Positions 1 to 11,498 of a DNA stretch of 64,000 bases are shown here, one piece after another; within the stretch, counting starts at the first letter, position 1, and every line of letters starts with the position of its first letter. The stretch is from Asticcacaulis taihuensis. Its GTDB lineage: Bacteria; Pseudomonadota; Alphaproteobacteria; Caulobacterales; Caulobacteraceae. Location: NCBI RefSeq assembly GCF_900100255.1, contig NZ_FMTS01000002.1:273400-337399 (forward strand). The letters are read 5' to 3'. The notes beneath the pieces were generated by a model. It searched no databases. It had not been told where the DNA came from and saw nothing but the letters and a program-made list of their open reading frames with translations. The position numbers and the translations under genes are program-made.

Positions 1-799
1 CCACCTGGTTATAGATCAGGTAGCGCATGATGATCGGGCGCTCCTCCTCCAGCGTCGGCAATTGCTCGGGCCGGCGATCCTCGACCCGCAGCAGGGCCCA
101 GCCGCCATCGACCTGAACCGGGCCGACCGTATCGCCGGTCTTGGCGGTCGCCAGCACGCCCTTATAGGCCTGCGGCATGATGTCCGTGGTGAAATAGCCC
201 ATGTCGCCGCCATTGAAGCGCGTGCCCTGGTCGATCGATTTTTCCATCGCCATGGCTTCGAACAGGGCGCCCCCCTGGAGTTGCTTCAGGGCCGCGTCGG
301 CCTCGGCCTTGGTCCGCAGCAGGATCAGCCGGGTGCGGATTTCCTCGGACTGTTTCGACAGCTTGACCTGCTCGTCATAATGATCCTTGACCGCCTTGTC
401 GTCGATATCACGGTCGATGCTGGTCTCGACCAGCATATCGCCCAGAATGCGGTCATGCGCGGCGCGCAGACGGCGCTGGGCGGTGGTCGATTTTTCCAGC
501 CCCTTGGCCATGGCCGCCTTGGCCAGCAGGCGCTGATCGATCACTTCTTCCAGGGTACGCGAGAACAGATCGGAGGTGACATCGAGCGGCTCGCCGGGGC
601 CAATCTGCCCTTGCGCGATCGCCTCGGCACGGACATCCGAAGTCCAGATGGTTTCGCCGTCGATCCGCGCCACGGCGACATCACCGGCTTCCGGCGGCGC
701 TTCGTTGCTGACGGTCGTCTTGTTACAGGCAGCGACGCTTAAACTCAGGGCCAGCATTGCCGGCAGATATATGAGACGCAAAACAGATGGTTTAGCCAT
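1..799 (-). CDS. Parvulin-type peptidyl-prolyl isomerase lipoprotein, C-terminus beyond the left edge
   Basis: Reading the minus strand from the ATG at 799 gives an open frame that runs off the window. It starts with a lipoprotein signal peptide whose lipobox VAAC ends at Cys25, so the mature protein should be lipid-anchored in the envelope. Next comes a SurA/PpiC-like helical chaperone region (a LEEVIDQRLLAKAA stretch) and the beginning of a rotamase domain with the family-typical GGDMGYF. Such proteins help fold outer-membrane or secreted proteins. A GGGGAA ribosome site precedes the ATG. It is divergent from secA, and pairing a periplasmic foldase with the export motor makes sense. About one third of the usual ~300 residues is missing at the edge. 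Confidence 0.85.
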   Translation of the reverse strand, partial: MAKPSVLRLIYLPAMLALSLSVAACNKTTVSNEAPPEAGDVAVARIDGETIWTSDVRAEAIAQGQIGPGEPLDVTSDLFSRTLEEVIDQRLLAKAAMAKGLEKSTTAQRRLRAAHDRILGDMLVETSIDRDIDDKAVKDHYDEQVKLSKQSEEIRTRLILLRTKAEADAALKQLQGGALFEAMAMEKSIDQGTRFNGGDMGYFTTDIMPQAYKGVLATAKTGDTVGPVQVDGGWALLRVEDRRPEQLPTLEEERPIIMRYLIYNQV

Positions 800-1075
800 G
801 AATTTCCCCAAAGCGGTCTTACGACAGTCCCGTCCCCCAAGCTGAGCCCAAGCGAAGATTGACATACATCATTCCGCCGCTTAAGTCAGTGCCCGTGCTT
901 GAAAAGCGCAATTCCGGACCTATTTGACCTGTAAGTCGTTTCAGTCTCGTTACGAACACTACAGATAAATAAGACGTTTTCGCGCCGACTTCACAATTCT
1001 CTACATCTGACAGGCTAATCTGGCCCGATTTGAGGCTATTTCAGACTGATACGAAATTCATAGTTAAGGTTTCTC

Positions 1076-3964
<2,889 letters not shown>

Positions 3965-4048
3965 GCCGCAGGTTTTTAGCAAGACGGGCTTCGCCCTTTG
4001 GGCGGCTCAGGTGCCAAGTTCAAGCACTGCCACGGCACGCTGGTCTAA

Positions 4049-4093
4049 AATCAAAAAGCCCTCCATCTGTTTCAGACGGAGGGCTTTTTGATT
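4049..4093 (+). terminator. Rho-independent terminator behind secA
   Basis: A perfect 16-bp inverted repeat (4049-4064 with 4078-4093) includes GCCCTCC/GGAGGGC flanked by A and T runs, so it can terminate transcription in both directions. It starts directly after the stop codon of the second secA tail copy, not the first. Confidence 0.9.
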
Positions 4094-4186
4094 CCGCCCG
4101 CGTTCAAAAGACACACCGGGCGCTTTCCGGTTCGCCTGCCGGCATTCCCCCATTGCCAGAGCCTGTGGATAGGGCTAGTCTTTAAT

Positions 4187-4203
4187 CTTAATCTTTGATT
4201 AAG
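4187..4203. promoter_or_regulatory. CtrA-type site / palindrome CTTAATC-TTT-GATTAAG
   Basis: A perfect 7-bp palindrome around TTT contains TTAA-N7-TTAA (4188-4191 and 4199-4202), the spacing of the CtrA cell-cycle regulator box of Caulobacterales. It lies 13 bp upstream of the GTG start of the following gene, a position that would allow repression or mark a promoter very close to the gene. The assignment rests on the motif only. Confidence 0.45.
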
Positions 4204-4215
4204 CGGAGGGGTGCC

Positions 4216-4803
4216 GTGTTCGGGCTTAGGTTCAAGGTATTGATACTGGCGGGTGCCGTGAGCGCCGTAGCCCTCCCCTGCGCCGCGCAGGAGATTGTCG
4301 CCGCCGCGCCGTCCAACCAGTACGCCCTTGCCGCCGGCGATGTCGCGGTCAGCGCCGTGGCCCAACTCAATGACGCCGCCGAAACCGCGCACGTCCAGGA
4401 AAAGATAGAGCTTTACAAGCAGTTGATGGAGCTGAACGGCGTGGCGCGCAATGTGCGCGAGGTCATCAACGCCACCAAAACCGCCACCCGCCTGATCGTG
4501 ATTGACCGCGCCGGACTGACAACACTGACGCCCGAACAGGACGCGCGCTACAACCAGATCGCCGACAAGATCCTGCTCGAGACGCAGAACAGCCTGATCG
4601 AAAATATCGCCGAAGCCCAGGCCCCGGCCTTCAGCTCTGATGAAATCCAGCAGCTCATCACCGCCAATTCATCGATTGCGGCCGCCAAATACAATGCCGC
4701 CAAGTTCATGCAGGCCGATGCATCAGCCAGCGAGGTCCAGACCTACATGGTCGATGCGGTGATCAAGATCATCAAAACCTTTACGGAATCGCAGGCAAGC
4801 TAG
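4216..4803 (+). CDS. Secreted DUF2059-like protein
   Basis: A 195-residue protein begins with a clear signal peptide (hydrophobic LILAGAVSAVALP, cleavage near AAQ-E). I chose the GTG at 4216 because GGAGGGG lies about 6 bp before it; a TTG at 4195 in the same frame lacks this and would spoil the signal peptide. The mature part is helical, with a YKQLMELNGVARNVREVI stretch that resembles DUF2059, a domain of unknown function found in secreted proteobacterial proteins. It is followed 42 bp later by a second secreted protein with a similar C-terminal region, so the two probably form an operon. No enzymatic motif is visible. Confidence 0.7.
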   Translation: MFGLRFKVLILAGAVSAVALPCAAQEIVAAAPSNQYALAAGDVAVSAVAQLNDAAETAHVQEKIELYKQLMELNGVARNVREVINATKTATRLIVIDRAGLTTLTPEQDARYNQIADKILLETQNSLIENIAEAQAPAFSSDEIQQLITANSSIAAAKYNAAKFMQADASASEVQTYMVDAVIKIIKTFTESQAS

Positions 4804-4845
4804 GTCACGGCGACCAATAACAGGGAACTTTTTTGGGGGTGGGTT

Positions 4846-5829
4846 TTGGCGTCGGTATCTTTTAAACGGTTATGCATCAGTGCGTTTGTCTGGCTCGCCA
4901 TACCGGCATTATCGGCCCATGCGCAAACGGCCCTGACCGTCAATCAATCGACGCAGTTGCAAGCCTATCTCAACCAGGGCATAGGCCAGCCGGTGCGCAC
5001 CCCCAGTGACACTCAGGACGAGATTAACCGCGCCGTCATGCAGTCGATGAACAGCCTGACGCCCGAACAACTGGCCGAATCTACCGCCGCCCCGGTCACC
5101 CCGGTCCGCAAGAAGGTGGAACTTGTCCGTGACGCCGCCGACGCCGGCGCGACCGACGAAACGGCGCCCATAAAGAAAACCAAGACCAGAGGAATGCTGG
5201 CCATTCTCGATCTCGGCGCGCCGGATGCAGGCACGCCCAGCATCACCTATGGCCTGGCTACCGGACAAGGTGCGGCGCCGGTTGTGCCGGCCTCGGCCAA
5301 TTTCGACCATGAAACCGCCACCGCCGTGCTGGCGTCCTTCAAGGCGCCCGCCGGCCAGACACCGAACCCGACCGCCGAAAGTGCGGCAAGCTTCGCCGCC
5401 GCCCCCGTACTCGATCCCGCACTGGAGGAACGCGTCGACCTGGCCCGCGCCGTCTACCGCATCGATGGCACGGACGCGCTGGTCCGCCATTTCATCGCCA
5501 CCCAGCATATGAAGCTGATCATCGGCGAGGTCGCCAACCATATCGACTTCTCTAAGCTGTCGGACAGCGACAAGTACCGCCTGGCCGCCATCGCCGCCGT
5601 GGCCCAGACCGAGCTTGAGGAAAAGGTCATCCGTATGAATGCGCTGGTCCAGGCGCAGACCCTGACCAAGCCGGAACTGCTGCAACTGCTGGCCGCCTAC
5701 GATAACGACGCCCAGCGCAAGCTGACCGATATGCGCCTGCATGATGACGGCAAGGTCGATCGCGCCGCCGAACTGGATATCCGCCTGGCGCAGTTCCAGA
5801 TCGTCAAGGCTTTTGAGGACACCCACTAA
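4846..5829 (+). CDS. Secreted protein with a DUF2059-like C-terminal half
   Basis: The 327-residue product has a signal peptide ending near AHA-QTA, a low-complexity Ala/Pro/Thr-rich middle (about residues 60-185), and a helical C-terminal part (about 195-327) with ALVRHFIATQHMKLIIGEV, whose layout recalls the previous gene. No ATG is available before the signal peptide; the TTG at 4846 preceded by GGGGGTGGG is the best start. It probably acts in the periplasm or outer envelope together with its neighbour. Function unknown. Confidence 0.6.
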   Translation: MASVSFKRLCISAFVWLAIPALSAHAQTALTVNQSTQLQAYLNQGIGQPVRTPSDTQDEINRAVMQSMNSLTPEQLAESTAAPVTPVRKKVELVRDAADAGATDETAPIKKTKTRGMLAILDLGAPDAGTPSITYGLATGQGAAPVVPASANFDHETATAVLASFKAPAGQTPNPTAESAASFAAAPVLDPALEERVDLARAVYRIDGTDALVRHFIATQHMKLIIGEVANHIDFSKLSDSDKYRLAAIAAVAQTELEEKVIRMNALVQAQTLTKPELLQLLAAYDNDAQRKLTDMRLHDDGKVDRAAELDIRLAQFQIVKAFEDTH

Positions 5830-5895
5830 AGCCATACCTTGCGGCGCGCCTGAAAACGGCTAAGACTATAGTCTGGACCGTTTGAAAGACCCCAC

Positions 5896-7029
5896 ATGAA
5901 ACGCCTGACCGCTGTTGCCGCCGCCTGCATTGCCCTGTCCACGCCGGCCCTGTTCACCTCGGTAATGGCGCAGACCGTCTATACCGGCGACAAGATCGAT
6001 GGCGCGGCGGTGATCGACAAACTGGCTGTGGCGGACCTGCCGTCCGGCCAGGTGACGAAGCTCTATTTCCGCGTAACTGACACCTCCATCGGCCAGGGCT
6101 GGTACGTGCCGGTAGTCGTGGTCAAAGGGGCGAAACCCGGTCCGAAGCTGCTGATCACCGCCGGCATCCATGGCGATGAGTTGAACGGTATTTCCGTCCT
6201 CCAGCATCTGGCGCAATCAATCGATCCCAAGATACTTTCGGGTACGCTTGTCGCCGTGCCCGGTCTGAATACGCCGGGCCTGCTGCATTCGACACGCGGC
6301 TTTACCGCTGATGAGATCGGCACCAATGGCGACAACCTCAACCGCGCCATGCCCGGCAATACCGAAGGCGGGCCGGCGTCGCGCTATGCCGGCAGGCTGT
6401 GGCACCAGCTATTCATCGGCAATGCCGATTTCGCCATCGACCTGCATACCCAGTCGCGCGGCGGCGCCTATCCCGGCTATGTTTTCGCCCAGACGGGCGC
6501 GGCGCGGCAGATCGCCGATCTCCTGCGGCCGGACGTCATCGGCATGGATGCCGGCGTCGAGGGCACGGTCGAGAACATGCTCAATCCGGCCGGCATTCCG
6601 GCGGTGACCTACGAACTGGGCGGGCCGGAAACCTTCAATGAGGCGATAATCACCCGCGCCCTGCGTGGCGTCCGCAATGTCATGATCGGCAAAGGGATGC
6701 TGACCGGCCAGCCCGACCTGAGCGACCCGGCGCCTTATGTTGGCAATGTGGTCACCGATATCGACAGCCCGCGCGGCGGCTGGACCACGGTAAAGGTGAA
6801 ACTGAAAGACGACGTGAAAAAGGGCGATGTGGTGGCCACGGTCAGCAATCCCTTCGGCGAGACCATCGCCACCGTCACGGCGCCGTCTGACGGCCATGTG
6901 CTTTCCATCGCCACCGATCCGCGCACCGAGCCCGGCGACATGGTGGTGCGGCTGATCGCCTGGTCTGACCAGGGGGTCTGCGCCCAGACCGGCTGCCCGG
7001 AAACCGCCCCGGTGGTCAAGAGCCAGTAA
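5896..7029 (+). CDS. Secreted succinylglutamate desuccinylase/aspartoacylase-family protein (M14)
   Basis: The 377-residue protein carries a signal peptide (cleavage near VMA-Q), which sets it apart from cytosolic AstE or AspA. The zinc site of the M14 fold is visible: His92 and Glu95 in GIHGDE, His184 in DLHTQS, and a probable catalytic Glu240 in VTYELGG. The C-terminal quarter (about 265-360) is a biotinyl-like beta domain common in this subfamily. It should cleave an amide or ester bond of a small acylated substrate in the periplasm; the substrate cannot be told. It overlaps the next gene by one base (TAATG), suggesting translational coupling. Confidence 0.85.
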   Translation: MKRLTAVAAACIALSTPALFTSVMAQTVYTGDKIDGAAVIDKLAVADLPSGQVTKLYFRVTDTSIGQGWYVPVVVVKGAKPGPKLLITAGIHGDELNGISVLQHLAQSIDPKILSGTLVAVPGLNTPGLLHSTRGFTADEIGTNGDNLNRAMPGNTEGGPASRYAGRLWHQLFIGNADFAIDLHTQSRGGAYPGYVFAQTGAARQIADLLRPDVIGMDAGVEGTVENMLNPAGIPAVTYELGGPETFNEAIITRALRGVRNVMIGKGMLTGQPDLSDPAPYVGNVVTDIDSPRGGWTTVKVKLKDDVKKGDVVATVSNPFGETIATVTAPSDGHVLSIATDPRTEPGDMVVRLIAWSDQGVCAQTGCPETAPVVKSQ

Positions 7030-8648
7030 TGACTTACATTCTTCACCCCGCCGATACCGCCCTGGAAGAAGCCATGCAGGCCGCCGGTCGCGGCGACCAT
7101 GCCGCCGTCATTAACGCCGCCCGGCGCGTCATCGAACTCGATCCGCAAAAGCTTCAGGCTTGGTGGCTGTGGGGCATGGCGGCACTAGACAGCTACCTCT
7201 ATCAGGAAGCGGAGACGGTCATGGCCGAAGGGATGAACCGGCTGCCCGCCGCCCACCCGGCGCGGGTACGCTTTCTCGCCCAGCGTGTTCGCGCCCTGAC
7301 GCCGCTTGGCCGATATGCCGAAGCCTGCGAAGCGGCCAGACAGGCTCTAGCGATGGGGGTTGAAGACGCCGAGACCCTGCATCTTCTGGCCACGCATCTG
7401 TCACGCGCTTCCCGCGAAGCCGAGGCCCTGCCTCTATTGCAACGCGCCACGGCCCTGCAACCGGACGCAGCGGCATACTGGTTCAGCCGCGGTGAAACCG
7501 AAGCGTTTCTGGGCGAACTTGATGCCGCCGAGGCCAGCTTTGAGAAGGCCGTAGCGCTTGCGCCCCATATGGGTGCCCATCTCGCCCTGGCGCGGCTGAA
7601 ACGCTGGACGCTGCAAAACAATCATATCGAACGGCTGCTTGCCGCTTCACCGGGTGAATCGGCGTTGCATCAGGCCAGCCATGCCTACGCCCTGTTCAAG
7701 GAATATGATGATATCGATGACCGGGCCAATGCCTGGGAGTGGCTTCAAAAAGGCGCGGAATTTGCCAAGGCGGAACCCGAAACCCCGCGCAACCCGGCAT
7801 GGTCATCGCGCCTGGAAAGCGAGATTGTCGCCGCGTGGCGAACCTGGTTCCCCGCCAATAGCTTTACCAATCCTGCGACGGCCACACGCACCGGCCCTCG
7901 CCGCATCTTCATTATCGGCCTGCCCCGATCAGGCACCACCTTGATGGAACGCATCCTGGCGGCCCATTCGCAGGTGCAGGCGCCCGGCGAATTACAGGCT
8001 TTCCCCGCCGCCATGAAGATGGTGTCGAACTCGCAGACCCAGACCCTGCTCGATGCAGACATGATCGCTACGGCCGCAAAAACCGATCCGCAGGCGTATG
8101 CCGATTTCTATGAACGGGAAACGGCCTATCTTGATAACGGCCGCCCCTATATGATCGACAAGCTGCCGAACAATACCGATTATCTCGGCCTGATCAGGCT
8201 CGCCTTCCCGGACGCCCTGTTCATCCACATGCGTCGCAATCCACTGGATTCGCTCTTCGGCGCCTATAAGCTGCATTTTGCCGCACGCTGGTCCTTCGAC
8301 CAGAATGACCTGGCCGACCACTACGGTTATTACCGCGACCTGATGGATCACTGGCAAGCCTGCTTTGGCAAGGACATCGTCGAGGTCTCACTGGAAGCAT
8401 TGATCAGCGATCCGGAAAGCCATATACGGCGGGTTCTGGCGGCTTGCGGCCTGCCCTTCGAAGCGGTCTGTCTCAGCCCGCATGAAGCCGCAGGCGCGGT
8501 AGCCTCCGCCAGTTCAAGCCAGGTGCGTCAGCCGATCAACAGCGAAGGGGTCGGCGCCTGGCGGCGTTACGCGTCTGGCCTGATCCCCTTGCGCACCCGC
8601 CTGCAGGCAATGGGCGCGATCGATTCCAATGGCGACACTTTGTCCTGA
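7029..8648 (+). CDS. TPR-repeat sulfotransferase family protein
   Basis: The 539-residue protein has two parts. Residues 1-285 are tetratricopeptide repeats (for example LGELDAAEASFEKAVALAP). Residues 290-525 are a sulfotransferase domain with the PAPS 5'-phosphosulfate loop IIGLPRSGTT at 295-304 and a 3'-phosphate motif with RRNPLDSLFG. Family members transfer sulfate from PAPS to small molecules, glycans or proteins. There is no signal peptide, so it is cytosolic. The ATG overlaps the stop of the M14 gene. The acceptor is unknown. Confidence 0.85.
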   Translation: MTYILHPADTALEEAMQAAGRGDHAAVINAARRVIELDPQKLQAWWLWGMAALDSYLYQEAETVMAEGMNRLPAAHPARVRFLAQRVRALTPLGRYAEACEAARQALAMGVEDAETLHLLATHLSRASREAEALPLLQRATALQPDAAAYWFSRGETEAFLGELDAAEASFEKAVALAPHMGAHLALARLKRWTLQNNHIERLLAASPGESALHQASHAYALFKEYDDIDDRANAWEWLQKGAEFAKAEPETPRNPAWSSRLESEIVAAWRTWFPANSFTNPATATRTGPRRIFIIGLPRSGTTLMERILAAHSQVQAPGELQAFPAAMKMVSNSQTQTLLDADMIATAAKTDPQAYADFYERETAYLDNGRPYMIDKLPNNTDYLGLIRLAFPDALFIHMRRNPLDSLFGAYKLHFAARWSFDQNDLADHYGYYRDLMDHWQACFGKDIVEVSLEALISDPESHIRRVLAACGLPFEAVCLSPHEAAGAVASASSSQVRQPINSEGVGAWRRYASGLIPLRTRLQAMGAIDSNGDTLS

Positions 8649-8715
8649 AAAAGTCACTGGCAAATTGTGATCACAATATGTAATCTCCGCGCAACCTGAT
8701 TGCCGGAGCCCGCAC

Positions 8716-9993
8716 ATGTCTCACAATGCCGATCTCGCCGCCCGCCGCGCCACCGCTGTCGCCCGCGGCATTGGGCACGCCACCACGCTCTATGCCGGCC
8801 GCGCCGAAAACGCCGAGTTGTGGGATGCCGACGGCAACCGCTTCATCGATTTCGCCGGCGGTATTGCCGTGCTCAATACCGGCCACCGTCACCCGAAGGT
8901 CCAGGCCGCCGCGCTGAAACAGATGGACGCCTTCACCCACACCGCCTTCCAGGTGGTGCCCTATGAAAGCTATATCGCCCTGGCGGAGAAAATTAATGCC
9001 CTGGCGCCGATCGACGGCCCGGCCAAGTGCGCCTTCTTCACTACAGGGTCCGAGGCGGTGGAAAATGCCGTCAAGATCGCCCGCTGCCACACAAAGCGCG
9101 ACGGCGTCATCGCCTTTACCGGTGGCTTCCACGGCCGCACCGCCCTGACCTCGGCCCTGACCGGCAAGGTGGTGCCCTACAAGAAGGACTTAGGTCCGCA
9201 GCAGCCCGGCATCTATCACCTGCCCTTCCCGGTGGAGGCGCACGGTATAGATACCGACGATACCCTGAAAATGCTCGACTACCTGTTCAAGGCCGATATC
9301 GCGCCCGATGCCGTGGCGGCCATAATCATCGAGCCGGTGCAGGGCGAAGGCGGCTTCCTGATCACCCCACCGGAACTGATGCGAGCCTTACGGAAAAAGT
9401 GCGACGAACACGGTATTCTGCTGATCGCCGACGAGGTCCAAACGGGCTTTGGCCGCACCGGCAAGCTGTTCGCCATGGAAAACTACGACGTGAAGCCTGA
9501 TCTGATGACCATGGCCAAGTCGCTGGCCGGCGGCTACCCGCTCTCCGGCGTGGTCGGCCGCGCCGAGGTCATGGACGCGCCGATCGTCGGGGGCCTCGGC
9601 GGCACCTATGGCGGCAATCCGGTGGCCTGCGCCGCCGCCTTGGCCGTGCTGGAAGTGATCGAAGAGGAAAAGCTGCTGGACGCCGCCAACCGTCAGGGCG
9701 CGAAGCTGAAGGCCCGGCTTGAAGCCCTGGCCCAGCGTAATGATATCGTGCCGATCACCGCCATTCGCGGTCTGGGCGCGATGATCGCCTTCGATATCGT
9801 CACCGAACGCGGCAGCTTCACGCCGGATGCGGCCACCACTAAAGCCGTGACCACGAAGGCGCAGGCCAATGGCCTGATCCTGCTGTCCTGCGGGGTCTAT
9901 GCCAATACCATCCGGCTGCTGGCACCACTGACCGCCTCAGATGAGATCCTCGATGAGGGCTTGGCGAAGCTGGAAGCGGCGCTGACGATTTAA
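8716..9993 (+). CDS. gabT: 4-aminobutyrate aminotransferase
   Basis: The product is a class III PLP-dependent transaminase of 425 residues converting GABA and 2-oxoglutarate to succinate semialdehyde and glutamate. Visible are the PLP phosphate site ([15 protein letters not shown]), [11 protein letters not shown], the aspartate in [13 protein letters not shown], and the lysine in [15 protein letters not shown]. Length and motifs match GabT of proteobacteria. No gabD is adjacent. Its 3' end overlaps the convergent oxygenase-like gene by four bases. Confidence 0.9.
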   Translation: MSHNADLAARRATAVARGIGHATTLYAGRAENAELWDADGNRFIDFAGGIAVLNTGHRHPKVQAAALKQMDAFTHTAFQVVPYESYIALAEKINALAPIDGPAKCAFFTTGSEAVENAVKIARCHTKRDGVIAFTGGFHGRTALTSALTGKVVPYKKDLGPQQPGIYHLPFPVEAHGIDTDDTLKMLDYLFKADIAPDAVAAIIIEPVQGEGGFLITPPELMRALRKKCDEHGILLIADEVQTGFGRTGKLFAMENYDVKPDLMTMAKSLAGGYPLSGVVGRAEVMDAPIVGGLGGTYGGNPVACAAALAVLEVIEEEKLLDAANRQGAKLKARLEALAQRNDIVPITAIRGLGAMIAFDIVTERGSFTPDAATTKAVTTKAQANGLILLSCGVYANTIRLLAPLTASDEILDEGLAKLEAALTI

Positions 9994-10697
9994 CGCCAGG
10001 CCGTCGCCCGCACAAAGACATTACCCGTCAGTCGGCCGGTCCGCGGATCGGGGCTGAAATTGAAATCGTCGGGCAAAACGGCGGAATGCAGCAATTTGCC
10101 CGGATAGATGACGGCACGGTTGAAACGCGCCTCGACCGACGCCAGTTCAACAAAGCCGTCCCGGTCGCCCTTGTGATAGGCCTGGGTCACGCCGTAAAGC
10201 TCGGCATCTTTCATTCGTGCCGCGCTGTAAGCATCCTTGCGTTCGTCCGACAAGGTTTCAAAGCCGGAACCGAGGTGGCGGTAAAAGGCCGTGCCGCCGC
10301 CCGGCCGTCGCGACAGATAGTGCAGGATGGCGAAGCCGTTGGAATCGTGATGGTCGAAATGCGGCACGGTCTGGAGCGGTTGCAAGTCTTCCGGCTTTGT
10401 CGTCACGAGTGAAAAACCGGCATCGAGAATATCGTATTTGGTAATTCCGTAGACCGATGCCATGACCGGGGCCAGCGACTGGCAGACGGAGCTGACATAG
10501 TCGAAGGTTTCGCCATCCTGCGGCGTGATGCGCCGGCGACGTCCGGGATAATAATGGCCGCTCTGACTTGGGAAGGGCGCCATATCCACGGCCAGATCGA
10601 TGATGCGTTCCGGCTCCTGGACGAAATTATCGATCACCACGACAGGCGTCTCTTCCAAACCGACCTTGAACACATTTACCGACACTTTATCCTCCAT
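9990..10697 (-). CDS. 2OG-Fe(II)-oxygenase-like protein (DUF6445-type), copy 1
   Basis: The 235-residue protein has a possible double-stranded beta-helix iron site: His113 and Asp115 in PHFDHH, His203 in GKLLHS, and Arg218 in TGRLTGN, where a 2-oxoglutarate-binding arginine would lie. The motif RRPGGGTAFYRH in the middle is shared with the next gene. I believe this is the family catalogued as DUF6445, which occurs near tryptophan-halogenase genes of Caulobacterales; that recollection was not checked. It is divergent from copy 2 across 84 bp. A prolyl-hydroxylase-like activity on a metabolite or peptide is inferred, not shown. Confidence 0.65.
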   Translation of the reverse strand: MEDKVSVNVFKVGLEETPVVVIDNFVQEPERIIDLAVDMAPFPSQSGHYYPGRRRRITPQDGETFDYVSSVCQSLAPVMASVYGITKYDILDAGFSLVTTKPEDLQPLQTVPHFDHHDSNGFAILHYLSRRPGGGTAFYRHLGSGFETLSDERKDAYSAARMKDAELYGVTQAYHKGDRDGFVELASVEARFNRAVIYPGKLLHSAVLPDDFNFSPDPRTGRLTGNVFVRATAWR

Positions 10698-10781
10698 CTA
10701 TCCAACCGTTCTGCAACACTTTAAGGCCGGTTGCAATTCTCGGCTGTCCGTTTAGGCTGCGGCAAACAACGGGGAGATACC

Positions 10782-11498
10782 ATGCCGGATATCAGTAACG
10801 CCGAACCCATATTGGCGCTCAATCCGCAGGCACAGATCGAGGTCATCCGGTTCGGAGAGGAAGGCCAGTCTGTCCTGGTTGCCGATGATGTGCTGCTCGA
10901 TCCGGAAGCGCTGCTCAGTTACGCGGCGCGGTCACGTTTCGGCACACCGCCGGCCGGCTCGAAATATCCCGGCCTCATGGCGCCGGTGCCGCCCGCCTAT
11001 ATCACCCTGCTCGCCGATGTCCTGAGGCAATCCATGGTTCAGGTCTTCGGGATGCATCCGGATTTGCCGCTGAAAACCTACGGCTTTTTCGGACTGGCCA
11101 CGCTGGGCCTGGACCAGATGGCCAGGGCGCAGGCCGCCCCCCATACCGACGCCCATCGGCTGAACAGTTTCGCCACCGTCCATTACCTCAGCCCGCGCCC
11201 GCAGGGCGGCACCGCCTTCTACCGCCACAAGGCGAGTGGTCTCGAACTGATCACACCAATCCGCAGCGACAAGTTCAGCTATCTGCGCCGGCAGGAACTG
11301 GCCGGCGCAGACGACCAACCGGTCCGCGACGCCTTCTATGATGAGATTCTGAGCATTGAGCCCCGCTTCAACCGGCTGATTCTTTACCGGGCGGGGCAAC
11401 TGCATTCGGCGAAGCTGGACCCGGATGCCCCTTTAGGCGAGTCGCCGGCTGATGGGCGCCTGACCGCCAACCTCTTCTTCAATACCGAGGGTTTTTAG
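10782..11498 (+). CDS. 2OG-Fe(II)-oxygenase-like protein (DUF6445-type), copy 2
   Basis: The 238-residue protein is a diverged paralogue of copy 1. It keeps the iron-site pattern His121-x-Asp123 (PHTDAH), His208 (GQLHSA) and Arg226 (DGRLTAN), plus RPQGGTAFYRHK. The ATG at 10782 is chosen because GGGGAGA precedes it; the frame is open 17 codons further upstream without a ribosome site. Its end overlaps the convergent halogenase gene by four bases. Two such proteins bracketing a divergent promoter next to halogenases suggest joint control with them. Confidence 0.65.
   Translation: MPDISNAEPILALNPQAQIEVIRFGEEGQSVLVADDVLLDPEALLSYAARSRFGTPPAGSKYPGLMAPVPPAYITLLADVLRQSMVQVFGMHPDLPLKTYGFFGLATLGLDQMARAQAAPHTDAHRLNSFATVHYLSPRPQGGTAFYRHKASGLELITPIRSDKFSYLRRQELAGADDQPVRDAFYDEILSIEPRFNRLILYRAGQLHSAKLDPDAPLGESPADGRLTANLFFNTEGF

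Noticed and set aside
10698-10781. CAACCG-N19-CGGTTG as operator between the two oxygenase-like genes
   Set aside because: The arms are short and the spacer long; chance is likely in 84 bp, so it was not listed as a site.
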